A stretch of 64,000 bases of DNA from Streptomyces gilvus (GCF_022513565.1 NZ_JAKWBE010000001.1:62001-126000); one strand, 5' to 3'. Counted from the first letter of the stretch, positions 12,859 to 21,302 are shown. Translations and numbers: made by a program. The notes: generated from the sequence alone by a model not told the origin.

Positions 12859-13011
12859 CGCGGTGTCCGGGGCCCGCCGCCCCCGTGTCGGCGGGTCCCA
12901 GGCTTCGTGAATATGCCCTCGGGGACGGGCGGTTGAAGCCAGTTGACCGATGTTCAGAGCTGGATTTGAGGTTTGCGTAGCCGTCCTACGTCCCCGGGCG
13001 TACGTACGTGG

Positions 13012-13251
13012 TCACGTCAGTTCGTGGTGCTCGGACAGCCCCGGCCAGTCCTCGGGGCCGCCGCCCTGCCACTCGATGAGCTCGCTTCCCTCGACGTCCG
13101 TGACGTAGAGGTCGGCCAGCCGCAGGATCTCGGACACGTCGTCCACGTGCGTGGCGATGCCCAGCGTCCTGTCGCCCTCCGTGACCCGCCGCGAGCCGTC
13201 CAGGGCCGGCGCGTGGACCACGACATGCGGATGCTCCGTCGGATGTGCCAT
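13012..13251 (-). CDS. Small conserved-looking hypothetical protein
   Basis: A 79-residue acidic, histidine-containing protein beginning MAHPTEHPHVVVHAPALDG and ending LSEHHELT. Strong GC3 bias and the sensible amino-acid composition support a real gene. I do not recognise a domain, and there is no signal peptide or membrane segment. It stands alone between the gcl terminator and a repeat-rich non-coding stretch. Confidence 0.6.
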   Translation of the reverse strand: MAHPTEHPHVVVHAPALDGSRRVTEGDRTLGIATHVDDVSEILRLADLYVTDVEGSELIEWQGGGPEDWPGLSEHHELT

Positions 13252-13276
13252 GCCTTCAGACTCCTGCGGAAGCGAG

Positions 13277-13324
13277 GGCTCCGCACCCGGAACGGCGGGA
13301 GGCTCCGCACCCGGAACGGCGGGA
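13277..13324. repeat. 24-bp tandem duplication
   Basis: GGCTCCGCACCCGGAACGGC followed by GGGA occurs twice head to tail (13277-13300 and 13301-13324) with no mismatch, just upstream of the small hypothetical gene. Its last base begins the adjacent hairpin. Confidence 0.85.
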
Positions 13325-13360
13325 GGCGCCGGATGCGGATCGGTTCCGCATCCGGCGCCT
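13324..13360. terminator. Strong 16-bp hairpin
   Basis: A perfect inverted repeat (13324-13339 with 13345-13360, core GGCGCCGGATGCGGA) with the loop TCGGT. It lies in a gene-free block and could end readthrough from glxR or act as an RNA structure upstream of the small gene. Confidence 0.6.
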
Positions 13361-13563
13361 TACGGGTGGCCGGGACGGCGGTGGGTGCGACGGGCCGGGG
13401 GCTCCTTCCCTCAGGTCGTAGAAGGAGGTTCCGGTCCCTTCACCACCGCACTGGCTCGCACACCGCCGCGGTCCTCGCCTCGCCCGCGCCGCCGGCCGGC
13501 CACCCCTCATCCGGGCCGTCCGACGGCCGCGGGCCGTCTGTGGTTCTCATTGCCGTGCTTGGT

Positions 13564-13625
13564 TTCCGGTCCGCGGCGGCGCCTGGGCGCGACAGGACTG
13601 ATGTCGGCGCCGCCGCGGACCGGAA
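13564..13625 (-). terminator. Long 20-bp inverted repeat downstream of glxR
   Basis: Perfect 20-bp arms (13564-13583 and 13606-13625, left arm TTCCGGTCCGCGGCGGCGCC) flank a 22-nt loop. It begins 9 bp after the glxR stop, where a terminator is expected, although the loop is long for one. Confidence 0.7.
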
Positions 13626-13633
13626 GTCGGGGG

Positions 13634-14524
13634 TCAGGCCTGGGCGCCGGAGAGGCGCTCCACGCCCCGCAGCAGGGCCGAGTGGTCCAGGCCGCCGTCG
13701 CCCTGGGCCCGCAGGCTCGCGACGAGTTGGGCGACCACGGCACCGACCGGGAGCGCGGCGCCGACGGTGCGGGCCGCGTCCGTGACGATGCCCATGTCCT
13801 TGTGGTGCAGGTCGATCCGGAAGCCCGGCTTGAAGTCGCGGCCGAGGAAGTTGTCCTTCTTCCGGGCCAGCACGGTCGACCCGGCGAGGCCGCCGCCGAG
13901 GACGTCCAGCGCGGCCTTCAGGTCCACGCCGGACTTCTCCAGGAAGACCACGGCCTCGGCGCACGCCTGGATGTTGACGGCGACGATCAGCTGGTTGGCG
14001 GCCTTCACCGTCTGGCCCGAGCCGTGCGGACCGCACAGCACGACGGTCTTCCCCAGCGCCTCGAAGAGCGGCCTCGCCGCGTCGAAGTCCGCCTGTTCGC
14101 CGCCGACCATGATGGACAGCACGGCCTCCACGGCGCCGGCCTCACCGCCGGAGACGGGGGCGTCGAGCACGCGGACGCCCTTGTCCCGGGCGGCCTTCGC
14201 GAGGTCGACGGAGGTCTGCGGGGTGATCGAGGACATGTCGATCAGGAGGGCGCCGGAGCGGGCGTTGTCCAGGATGCCGTCGGGGCCGTACGCGATCGCC
14301 TCGACCTGCGGTGACGCGGGCACCATCGTGATGATCACGTCGGCCTCGCGGACGGCCTCGGCGACGGAGCGCGCCGGGGTGCCGCCGGCGGCGGCCAGGC
14401 GGTCCAGCTTGTCCTGCTCCAGGGTGAAGCCGGTGACGTCGTAACCCGCCTTGATCAGGTTCTCGGACATCGGGGAGCCCATGATGCCGAGGCCTATCCA
14501 GGCGATCTTGGGGAGCTTGCTCAT
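13634..14524 (-). CDS. glxR: 2-hydroxy-3-oxopropionate (tartronate semialdehyde) reductase
   Basis: A 296-residue member of the beta-hydroxyacid dehydrogenase family. The Rossmann motif is IAWIGLGIMGSPMSENLI near residues 7-24. The substrate-binding DAPVSGGEAGAVEAVLSIMV and the catalytic-lysine region GSGQTVKAANQLIV are present. It reduces tartronate semialdehyde made by Gcl to D-glycerate with NAD(P)H. It follows hyi on the same strand with a 24-bp gap, so the two form an operon whose promoter carries the AllR-type tandem boxes. Confidence 0.94.
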   Translation of the reverse strand: MSKLPKIAWIGLGIMGSPMSENLIKAGYDVTGFTLEQDKLDRLAAAGGTPARSVAEAVREADVIITMVPASPQVEAIAYGPDGILDNARSGALLIDMSSITPQTSVDLAKAARDKGVRVLDAPVSGGEAGAVEAVLSIMVGGEQADFDAARPLFEALGKTVVLCGPHGSGQTVKAANQLIVAVNIQACAEAVVFLEKSGVDLKAALDVLGGGLAGSTVLARKKDNFLGRDFKPGFRIDLHHKDMGIVTDAARTVGAALPVGAVVAQLVASLRAQGDGGLDHSALLRGVERLSGAQA

Positions 14525-14548
14525 GCGGGTGCCTCTCAGTGCAGGGGG

Positions 14549-15370
14549 TCAGCGGGACAGCCAGTCGAAGGCCTCGGAGCTCGGACGGTCGCCCGGCTTG
14601 TACTCCAGGCCCACCCAGCCGTCGTAGCCGGCCTTCTTCAGCCGGCCGAGGAGGTCCTCCAGCGGCAGCGAACCCGTTCCGGGCGCACCGCGGCCGGGGT
14701 TGTCGGCGATCTGGACGTGGCCGGTCACCGGGGCGAACTCGTCGATCACCGCCGGCAGGTCCTCGCCGTTCATGGACAGGTGGTAGAGGTCCATCAGGAA
14801 GCGCGCGTTGTCCAGGCCCGTAGCCCGGTTCACCTGGTCGACGACGCCGACCGCGGCCGGGGCCGACACCAGCGGATACAGCGGCGACTCGGGCTTGTTG
14901 AGCGCCTCGATCAGCAGGATCGCGCCGATCCGGTCGGCCGCCCGCGCCGCTAGGACCAGGTTCTCGAGCGCCAGCGCGTCCTGCTCGGCGGGGTCGACGC
15001 CCTCGACGCGGTTGCCGTAGAGGGCGTTGAGCGCCGTGGCGCCGAGCGAGTGGGCGAAGTCGGCGGCCACCTCGATGTTGGCGCGGAACCGCTCCGACTC
15101 CTCGCCCGGGACCGACAGGGCGCCGCGGTCGGGGCCCGGCAGCCGACCGGCGTAGAAGTTCAGACCGGTGAGCCGGACGCCGGCGTCCTCGATCGCGTGG
15201 CGCAGGGCGTCCAGCTCGGACCGCTCGGGCGTGGGGGTCTCGACCCAGGGCCACCACAGCTCGACGGCGCCGAAGCCGGCCGCGGCGGCGGCCGCGGGGC
15301 GCTGAAGCAGCGGGAGTTCCGTGAAGAGGATCGACAGGTTGAGGTTGAAGCGCTGGTCTGCGAATCCCAT
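14549..15370 (-). CDS. hyi: Hydroxypyruvate isomerase
   Basis: A 273-residue TIM-barrel protein of the xylose-isomerase-like superfamily, beginning MGFADQRFNLNLSILFTELP and containing GFGAVELWWPW, GAILLIEALNKPES and LMDLYHLSMNGEDLP, which carries the expected metal ligands. It interconverts hydroxypyruvate and tartronate semialdehyde. It is slightly longer than E. coli Hyi (258). It is first in the hyi-glxR operon, and the operator pair lies 46 bp upstream of its ATG. Confidence 0.93.
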   Translation of the reverse strand: MGFADQRFNLNLSILFTELPLLQRPAAAAAAGFGAVELWWPWVETPTPERSELDALRHAIEDAGVRLTGLNFYAGRLPGPDRGALSVPGEESERFRANIEVAADFAHSLGATALNALYGNRVEGVDPAEQDALALENLVLAARAADRIGAILLIEALNKPESPLYPLVSAPAAVGVVDQVNRATGLDNARFLMDLYHLSMNGEDLPAVIDEFAPVTGHVQIADNPGRGAPGTGSLPLEDLLGRLKKAGYDGWVGLEYKPGDRPSSEAFDWLSR

Positions 15371-15416
15371 GCGGGTCGGCGCCCCTTCCGAGTCGGGATG
15401 GTTCCGCGGTTGATAA

Positions 15417-15452
15417 TTCCGTATTGCGGAAGTTCATTTCTGCTTAATGGAA
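15417..15452. promoter_or_regulatory. Tandem AllR-type operator upstream of hyi
   Basis: Box 1 (15417-15431) is a full TTCC-N7-GGAA. Box 2 (15438-15452) is TTCT-N7-GGAA. Starts are 21 bp apart. It lies in the divergent hyi/polX gap. Position relative to hyi fits repression; whether polX is affected is unclear. Confidence 0.7.
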
Positions 15453-15494
15453 GGCTGCATGTGTCGGTGCGGTGCTGTCAAGTACTCTGAGGTG

Positions 15495-17237
15495 GTGGCC
15501 CGGTCCAACGACGAGGTCGCCGCGCTGCTCCAGGAGTACGCCGACCTCATCTCCATCACCGGCGGAGACGCGTTCAGGGCACGCGTCTACGAGAAGGCGG
15601 CGCGCGCGGTCGGCGGTCACCACGCCGACGTCGCCGGCCTCGACCTCAAGGGCCTGCAGGAGATCCCGAACGTCGGGAAGTCGATCGCCCAGAAGGTCCT
15701 GGAGTACTTCGGCACCGGCAGCGTCCCGGCGGTGGAGGAACTGCGGGCGAAGATCCCCGCAGGGGTCCGGCGCCTGACGGCCATCCCCACGCTCGGCCCG
15801 AAGAAGGCCCTTACGGTCTACGAGGAACTCGGCATCTCCTCGGTCGAGGAACTCGCCGAGGCCATCCACCAGGAGCGGCTGCGCGACCTGAAGGGCTTCG
15901 GGCCGAGGACCGAGGAGAACATCCTGCACGGCATCGAGCTGCTGCGGTCCTCCGGCGGCCGTGTCCAACTCGACGTCGCCATGGACCTGGCGGAGGACGT
16001 CGTCGGCGCGCTCTCCGAGGTGCCGGGCTGCGAACGGTGCGCCTACGCCGGCTCGCTGCGGCGGGTTCGCGAGACCATCGGCGACATCGACATCCTCGCC
16101 GCCTCGACGAAGCCGGCGCCGATCATGCGGGCCTTCACCCGGCTGCCGTACGTCACGGAGGTGATCGGTACGGGCGAGAAGAAGACGTCCGTGCGCACCA
16201 CCAAGGGCCTGAACGTCGATCTGCGCGTGGTCCCGCCCGACTCCTGGGGCGCGGCGCTGCAGTACTTCACCGGCTCCAAGGCGCACAACATCCGCACCCG
16301 TGAGCGGGCCGTCCACCACAAGCTGAAGCTCTCCGAGTACGGCCTCTTCGACGTCGAGACCGGCGAGAAGATCGTCTCCGAGACCGAGGAGGAGGTGTAC
16401 GCCCGCCTCGGACTGCCCTGGATCCCGCCGACCCTGCGCGAGGACCGCGGCGAGATCGAGGCCGGGCTGCGCGGCGAACTGCCCGCCCTGGTCGTCGAGT
16501 CCGACCTCCGGGGCGACCTGCACACCCACACCGACCTCACCGACGGACTCGCCCCGCTGGAGGAGATGGCCGAGGCGGCCGCCGCGCGCGGCTACGCCTA
16601 CTACGCGATCACCGACCACGCGCCCGACATGGCCATGCAGCGCATGACCGACGAGCGGATGCTGGCCCAGCGGGCCCGGGTGCGGGAACTCGACGGCGCC
16701 TACCCGACCCGGGGCCGGCGCGGCGGGCTGCGCCTGCTGCACGGCACCGAGCTGAACATCGGGCCCGACGGGGAGGTGGACTGGCCGGACGACTTCCTCG
16801 CCGGGTTCGACCTGTGCGTGGCGTCCGTCCACTCGCACTTCAACCAGTCCCGCGACGCCCTGACCCGCCGTCTCGTCCGGGCCTGCGAGAACCCGTACGT
16901 CAACATCATCGGGCACCCCACCACCCGCGTCCTCGGCAGGCGCCCCGGCATCGACGCCGACCTCGACGCGGTCTTCGCCGCCTGCGCCCGCACCGGCACC
17001 GCCCTGGAGGTCAACGCCCACCCGGACCGTCTCGACCTGCGCGACGAGGACATCCTGCGGGCCCGCCGCCACGGCGTGCGCTTCGCCGTGAACAGCGACG
17101 CCCACGCCGTCCCGCACCTCGCCACCATGCGCTACGGCATCGGCACGGCCCAACGCGGCTGGCTCACCCCCGACGACGTGATCAACACCTGGCCGGAACG
17201 CCGCCTGCGGACCTTCCTGCGCAAGGGGCGGAGCTGA
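15495..17237 (+). CDS. polX: PolX-type DNA polymerase with PHP nuclease domain
   Basis: The protein has 580 residues from a GTG at 15495. TACTCT 6 nt upstream would give a leaderless mRNA, and VARSNDEVAALL is the usual family start. GTG at 15492 or ATG at 15447 are alternatives. N-terminal helix-hairpin-helix motifs (LQEIPNVGKSIAQKVLEY) precede the family-X nucleotidyltransferase centre (AGSLRRVRETIGDIDILAAS). A C-terminal PHP domain has HTHTDLTDGL and ITDHAP. Bacterial PolX fills gaps in base-excision repair, and its PHP domain gives 3'-5' exonuclease or AP-endonuclease activity. No functional link with the divergent glyoxylate operon is obvious. Confidence 0.93.
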   Translation: MARSNDEVAALLQEYADLISITGGDAFRARVYEKAARAVGGHHADVAGLDLKGLQEIPNVGKSIAQKVLEYFGTGSVPAVEELRAKIPAGVRRLTAIPTLGPKKALTVYEELGISSVEELAEAIHQERLRDLKGFGPRTEENILHGIELLRSSGGRVQLDVAMDLAEDVVGALSEVPGCERCAYAGSLRRVRETIGDIDILAASTKPAPIMRAFTRLPYVTEVIGTGEKKTSVRTTKGLNVDLRVVPPDSWGAALQYFTGSKAHNIRTRERAVHHKLKLSEYGLFDVETGEKIVSETEEEVYARLGLPWIPPTLREDRGEIEAGLRGELPALVVESDLRGDLHTHTDLTDGLAPLEEMAEAAAARGYAYYAITDHAPDMAMQRMTDERMLAQRARVRELDGAYPTRGRRGGLRLLHGTELNIGPDGEVDWPDDFLAGFDLCVASVHSHFNQSRDALTRRLVRACENPYVNIIGHPTTRVLGRRPGIDADLDAVFAACARTGTALEVNAHPDRLDLRDEDILRARRHGVRFAVNSDAHAVPHLATMRYGIGTAQRGWLTPDDVINTWPERRLRTFLRKGRS

Positions 17238-17331
17238 CGGTGACCTGCTCTTCTCCGGTGGTGGGCGGGTTCGTGCGGTCGCCGGTGAGAAGGGCTGCCC
17301 GAACGCGCCTACCGGGCGTTAGGTTGAGCGC

Positions 17332-17583
17332 GTGCGATTGAGAGTGGAGTTCACGACCGAGCCCTTCGATCTCGACGAGGCGCCCGCGCACGCGCTGGTC
17401 GCCCGCGAGGTCATCGAGGGGGCCGAGCTGGACGCGGTGGACGTCGGCCCCTTCGGCAACACGGCGGAGGGCGGTGCCGACGCCGTCCTGACGGCCCTGG
17501 ACGTCCTGCTGCGCAAGACCCTGGAGGCCGGCGCCACCCGGATCACGCTGCAGGTCAACGTCCTCGGGGAGGGCGGCGCGTGA
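17332..17583 (+). CDS. Thiamine-binding/DUF77-like small protein
   Basis: An 83-residue protein from GTG 17332. VEFTTEPFDLDEAPAHALVA, VDVGPFGNTAEGGADAV and TRITLQVNVLG resemble the small ferredoxin-like MTH1187/YkoF (DUF77) thiamine-binding fold. The family assignment is from memory of sequence style and is moderate. Its TGA overlaps the GTG of the next gene, so it is co-translated with a small HTH protein at the head of the uricase region. Confidence 0.5.
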   Translation: MRLRVEFTTEPFDLDEAPAHALVAREVIEGAELDAVDVGPFGNTAEGGADAVLTALDVLLRKTLEAGATRITLQVNVLGEGGA

Positions 17584-17948
17584 CCGGCACCGGGGACGAA
17601 CCGTTCATCACGGCCGTGAAACCGCTGGTCGACGCGATGGGCGGGGAGATGCTCCCGCCGGACGAGGCCGGCCCCGACGACGTCGTGCTCGCCTGGGAGG
17701 GCGTCGACGTCGTCGCCGTACGCCTGCCGCAGCTCGCGGACTCCCTCGACCACATCCTGGCCGCCATGGAGCGCAAGCAGGGCAGACCCCTGGCCGAACT
17801 GGACCGCAAGGCCAAGCAGGAGGTCGTACGGATACTCGAGGCGCGCGGCGCCTTCTCCGTACGGCACGGCGTGGAGACCGTCGCCGGTGCGCTCGGCGTC
17901 AGCCGGTTCACGGTCTACAACTACCTCAATCGTGAGAAGGAAGGCTGA
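17580..17948 (+). CDS. Small helix-turn-helix regulator preceding the uricase operon
   Basis: This 122-residue protein has an alpha/beta N-terminal part (residues 1-60), a helical linker (AELDRKAKQEVVRILEARG) and a C-terminal Fis/PucR-like HTH at about residues 95-117 (VETVAGALGVSRFTVYNYL). It is 128 bp upstream of uraD on the same strand. The gap contains a TCAAC-N5-GTTGA palindrome that could be its site. The context suggests a dedicated regulator of urate catabolism; that is inference. Confidence 0.7.
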   Translation: MTGTGDEPFITAVKPLVDAMGGEMLPPDEAGPDDVVLAWEGVDVVAVRLPQLADSLDHILAAMERKQGRPLAELDRKAKQEVVRILEARGAFSVRHGVETVAGALGVSRFTVYNYLNREKEG

Positions 17949-17986
17949 GCGGGCCTGGGTCCGCCGCGTTTCGTCACCCGGAATTT

Positions 17987-18001
17987 TCAACAAAGTGTTG
18001 A
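17987..18001. promoter_or_regulatory. TCAAC-N5-GTTGA palindrome upstream of the urate operon
   Basis: A perfect 15-bp palindrome lies 75 bp before the uraD start. The same TCAAC-N5-GTTGA pattern occurs at 43565-43579 upstream of allB, suggesting a shared regulator distinct from the TTCC-N7-GGAA boxes. Confidence 0.45.
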
Positions 18002-18076
18002 CGTGATGTCGCGTGGGGGCGTTAGCTGACGGCACCCGCTGAAGCACGACGGCCGTTCGCGGCCACGGAGGCTCCC

Positions 18077-18589
18077 GTGACGTCGACATCCACGCCCCCG
18101 GGCCTGGCCCGGTTCAACGCCCTGGAGGAGCGGGCGGCCCACGCCGCGCTCCACGAGGCGTGCGCCTCCACGGCATGGGTGCGGCGTCTGCTCGCCGCCC
18201 GCCCCTACGCCACCGCCGAGGACCTCTACGCCGCGAGCGACGCCGCCATGGCCGAGCTGACCACGGCGGACCTGGAAGAGGCGATGGCCGGGCATCCGCC
18301 GATCGGCCGCCCCAAGGAGGGCGATCCGACCTCGGCCCGGGAGCAGCGCGGCATGGCCGGCGCCTCCGAGGAGCTGAAGGCGCAGATGCTCGAACTGAAT
18401 CTGGCCTACCAGGACCGGTTCGGCCATGTCTTCCTCATCTGCGCCACCGGCCGAAGCGCCGAGCAGATGCGCGACGCGATCGAGGAGCGGATCGGGAACG
18501 CGCCAGAGAAGGAGCGCGAGATCGTCCGCACCGAGCTGGGGAAGATCAACCGTATCCGCCTCGCCCGGCTCGTCGAAGAGGAAGCCTGA
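18077..18589 (+). CDS. uraD: OHCU decarboxylase (2-oxo-4-hydroxy-4-carboxy-5-ureidoimidazoline)
   Basis: The protein has 170 residues. GTG at 18077 is preceded by GGAGG. HPPIGRP at residues 73-79 holds the catalytic histidine, and GASEELKAQMLELNLAYQDRF and GHVFLICATGRSAEQM are family signatures. It carries out the third step of urate breakdown, giving S-allantoin. It is the first gene of the tightly packed uraD-uraH-uricase-deaminase operon, with a 3-bp gap to uraH. Confidence 0.95.
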   Translation: MTSTSTPPGLARFNALEERAAHAALHEACASTAWVRRLLAARPYATAEDLYAASDAAMAELTTADLEEAMAGHPPIGRPKEGDPTSAREQRGMAGASEELKAQMLELNLAYQDRFGHVFLICATGRSAEQMRDAIEERIGNAPEKEREIVRTELGKINRIRLARLVEEEA

Positions 18590-18592
18590 ACC

Positions 18593-19000
18593 ATGAGCAC
18601 CAGCACCACCGCCTCCGTGTCCACGCACATCCTGGACACCAGCGTCGGCCGCCCCGCCCGGGGCGTCTCCGTCCAGCTCTCCGCCCGCGGCGGCCGGGAC
18701 GCGGACTGGCAGGCGCTCGGCGGTTCGGCGACCGACGCCGACGGCCGGTGCAAGGACCTTCCGGACCTGCCGGAGGGGACGACCCACGTACGGCTCGACT
18801 TCGCCGTCGAGGCGTACTTCGCAGCGAAAACCGCCGACAAGCAAGCCGATGCGCAGCAGGACGCCCCCGCGAATCGGGACAGCGGTACCGGCGTGTTCTT
18901 CCCGGAGGTGGCGATCACGTTCGCCGTCGTGCCGGGCGAGCACTACCACGTACCGCTGCTGCTCAACCCGTTCGGCTACTCCGTATACCGAGGGAGCTAG
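18593..19000 (+). CDS. uraH: 5-hydroxyisourate hydrolase (transthyretin-like)
   Basis: The protein has 135 residues. STHILDTSVGRPARGVSVQL at 10-29 and the C-terminal HYHVPLLLNPFGYSVYRGS are diagnostic: the terminal YRGS tetrapeptide and the surrounding His/Arg residues form the hydrolase active site at the tetramer interface. It opens 5-hydroxyisourate to OHCU. It is longer than usual because of a lysine, aspartate and glutamine-rich insert at about residues 78-98, before the VFFPEV strand. It lies between uraD and uricase in one operon. Confidence 0.95.
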   Translation: MSTSTTASVSTHILDTSVGRPARGVSVQLSARGGRDADWQALGGSATDADGRCKDLPDLPEGTTHVRLDFAVEAYFAAKTADKQADAQQDAPANRDSGTGVFFPEVAITFAVVPGEHYHVPLLLNPFGYSVYRGS

Positions 19001-19006
19001 CTACAG

Positions 19007-19912
19007 ATGCCCACCATTCTGGGACAGAACCAGTACGGCAAGGCCGAGAACCGAGTCGTCAAGATCACGCGGGACGGCGCCACCCACCACATCAAGGACC
19101 TCAACGTCTCGGTGTCGCTCTCCGGCGACATGGACGAGGTCCACTACTCCGGCTCCAACGCCAACGTCCTGCCGACCGACACCACCAAGAACACGGTGTA
19201 CGCGTTCGCCAAGCAGCACGGCATCGAGTCCGCCGAGCAGTTCGGCATCCACCTCGCCCGGCACTTCGTCACCTCGCAGGAGCCCATCCACCGGGCCCGC
19301 GTCCGCATCGAGGAGTACACCTGGGAGCGGATCGAGCACACGGGGGAGGGCGCGCACTCCTTCGTCCGCAAGGGCCAGGAGACCCGGCTCGCCCAGGTCA
19401 CCTACGACGGCTCCGCGTGGGAGGTCGTCTCCGGCCTCAAGGATCTCACCGTCCTGAACTCCACCGACTCCGAGTTCTGGGGCTACGTCAAGGACGAGTA
19501 CACCACCCTGCCGGAGGCGTACGACCGCATCCTCGCCACCGAGGTCTCCGGCCGCTGGCGGTTCAACTGGACCGACGACGCCCAGCCGGCGCCCGACTGG
19601 GACGAGTCCTACGAGCAGGCCAGGAAGCACATGCTGCAGGCCTTCGCCGAGACGTACTCGCTCTCGCTCCAGCAGACCCTGTACGCCATGGGCACCCGGA
19701 TCATCGACCACCGCGACGAGATCGACGAGGTGCGTTTCTCGCTCCCGAACAAGCACCACTTCCTGGTGGACCTGGAGCCGTTCGGGCTGAAGAACGCGAC
19801 CGAGGACGGTGCCGTCTACGTCGCCGCCGACCGGCCCTACGGCCTGATAGAGGCCACCGTCCTGCGCGACGGGCGCGAGGCGAAGATCCCGGCGGACCTC
19901 ACCAATCTCTGA
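19007..19912 (+). CDS. Urate oxidase (uricase)
   Basis: The protein has 301 residues, normal for cofactor-free tetrameric uricase. The N-terminal LGQNQYGKAENRVVKITRD, the LPTDTTKNTVYAFAKQHGI region with the catalytic threonine, and the C-terminal NKHHFLVDLEPFGLKN are all clear. It oxidises urate with O2 to 5-hydroxyisourate and H2O2. It is six bases downstream of uraH and ten bases upstream of the deaminase, so all four are probably co-transcribed. Confidence 0.96.
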   Translation: MPTILGQNQYGKAENRVVKITRDGATHHIKDLNVSVSLSGDMDEVHYSGSNANVLPTDTTKNTVYAFAKQHGIESAEQFGIHLARHFVTSQEPIHRARVRIEEYTWERIEHTGEGAHSFVRKGQETRLAQVTYDGSAWEVVSGLKDLTVLNSTDSEFWGYVKDEYTTLPEAYDRILATEVSGRWRFNWTDDAQPAPDWDESYEQARKHMLQAFAETYSLSLQQTLYAMGTRIIDHRDEIDEVRFSLPNKHHFLVDLEPFGLKNATEDGAVYVAADRPYGLIEATVLRDGREAKIPADLTNL

Positions 19913-19922
19913 AGGACGAACC

Positions 19923-21302
19923 ATGGCAGCAGCCCAGCGCACCGTCATCGAGAACTGTTCGATCGCGACGGTCGACGCCGACGACACCGAGTACGCCTCC
20001 GGCCACCTCGTCATCGCCGGCAACCGCATCGAGTCGCTCGGCGCGGGCCGGGCGCCCGAGGGCCTGGAGAACGTCGTACGCCGTATCGACGCCTCCGGCC
20101 ATCTGGTGACGCCCGGACTGGTCAACACCCACCACCACTTCTACCAGTGGATCACCCGGGGCCTGGCCACCGACCACAACCTCTTCGACTGGCTGGTCGC
20201 CCTCTACCCGACCTGGGCGCGCATCGACGAGCCGATGGTGTACGCGGCCGCCCAGGGGTCCCTGGCGATGATGGCCCGCGGCGGTGTCACCACCGCCATG
20301 GACCACCACTACGTCTACCCGCACGGCTCCGGCGACCTCTCCGGCGCCATCGTCCGCGCGGCCCGCGAGACGGGCGTCCGCTTCACCCTCGCCCGCGGCT
20401 CCATGGACCGCAGCGAGAAGGACGGCGGCCTGCCCCCGGACTTCGCGGTCGAGACGCTGGAGGGCGCCCTCGCCGCGACCGAGCAGACCGTCAAGGAGCA
20501 CCACGACGCCTCCTTCGACGCCATGACCCAGGTGGCCGTGGCGCCGTGTTCCCCCTTCTCCGTCTCCACCGAACTCCTGCGGGAGGGCGCCGAGTTGGCG
20601 CGCAGACTGGGCGTACGGCTGCACACCCACGGCTCGGAGACGGTCGAGGAGGAGAACTTCTGCCACGAGCTGTTCGGCATGGGGCCGACCGACTACTTCG
20701 AGTCCACCGGCTGGCTCGGTGAGGACGTGTGGATGGCGCACTGCGTCCACATGAACGACTCCGACATCGCCGCCTTCGCCCGGACGGGGACCGGCGTCGC
20801 CCACTGCCCCTCGTCCAACGCCCGTCTCGCCGCCGGTATCGCCCGCGTCCCCGACATGCTCGCGGCCGGCGTCCCCGTCGGCCTCGGCGTCGACGGCACC
20901 GCCTCCAACGAGTCCGGCGAACTGCACACCGAACTGCGCAACGCCCTGCTCGTCAACCGCCTCGGCGCACACCGGGAGGCGGCCCTCAACGCCCGCCAGG
21001 CATTGCGCCTGGGCACCTACGGCGGCGCCCAAGTCCTGGGCCGCGCCCGGGAGATCGGCTCGCTGGAGCCGGGCAAGCTCGCCGACCTGGTCCTCTGGAA
21101 GCTGGACACCCTGGCCCACGCCTCCATCGCCGACCCGGTCACCGCGCTGGTCTTCGGCGCGGCGGCCCCGGTCACCGCGTCCTTCGTGAACGGCCGTCAG
21201 ATCGTCGAGCGGGGGCGCCTGTTGCACGTCGACGAGGACGAGATCGCCCGCTCCACCCGGGCCGAGGCGCAGCGACTGGCACGGATCTCCGCACAGGGCT
21301 GA
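19923..21302 (+). CDS. 8-oxoguanine deaminase / guanine-deaminase-type amidohydrolase
   Basis: A 459-residue amidohydrolase. The ATG follows GAAGGACGAACC. The metal-binding motif is VTPGLVNTHHHFYQWITRGL near residue 65. The further ligand region is LHTHGSETVEEENFCHE, and LGVDGTASNESGELHTELR holds the late aspartate. The ending is LEPGKLADLVLWKLD. This layout matches the 8-oxoguanine deaminase group within the cytosine/guanine deaminase superfamily. The product of 8-oxoguanine deamination is urate, the substrate of the gene just upstream, which supports this over guanine or chlorinated-triazine hydrolase activity. Confidence 0.85.
   Translation: MAAAQRTVIENCSIATVDADDTEYASGHLVIAGNRIESLGAGRAPEGLENVVRRIDASGHLVTPGLVNTHHHFYQWITRGLATDHNLFDWLVALYPTWARIDEPMVYAAAQGSLAMMARGGVTTAMDHHYVYPHGSGDLSGAIVRAARETGVRFTLARGSMDRSEKDGGLPPDFAVETLEGALAATEQTVKEHHDASFDAMTQVAVAPCSPFSVSTELLREGAELARRLGVRLHTHGSETVEEENFCHELFGMGPTDYFESTGWLGEDVWMAHCVHMNDSDIAAFARTGTGVAHCPSSNARLAAGIARVPDMLAAGVPVGLGVDGTASNESGELHTELRNALLVNRLGAHREAALNARQALRLGTYGGAQVLGRAREIGSLEPGKLADLVLWKLDTLAHASIADPVTALVFGAAAPVTASFVNGRQIVERGRLLHVDEDEIARSTRAEAQRLARISAQG

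Larger units (their letters stand above)
13252..13633. other. 382-bp non-coding block between small gene and glxR
   Basis: This stretch contains the 24-bp tandem duplication, the 16-bp hairpin and the 20-bp inverted repeat annotated separately. Frames crossing it are low-complexity shadows without a family match. I see no further gene in it. Confidence 0.6.
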
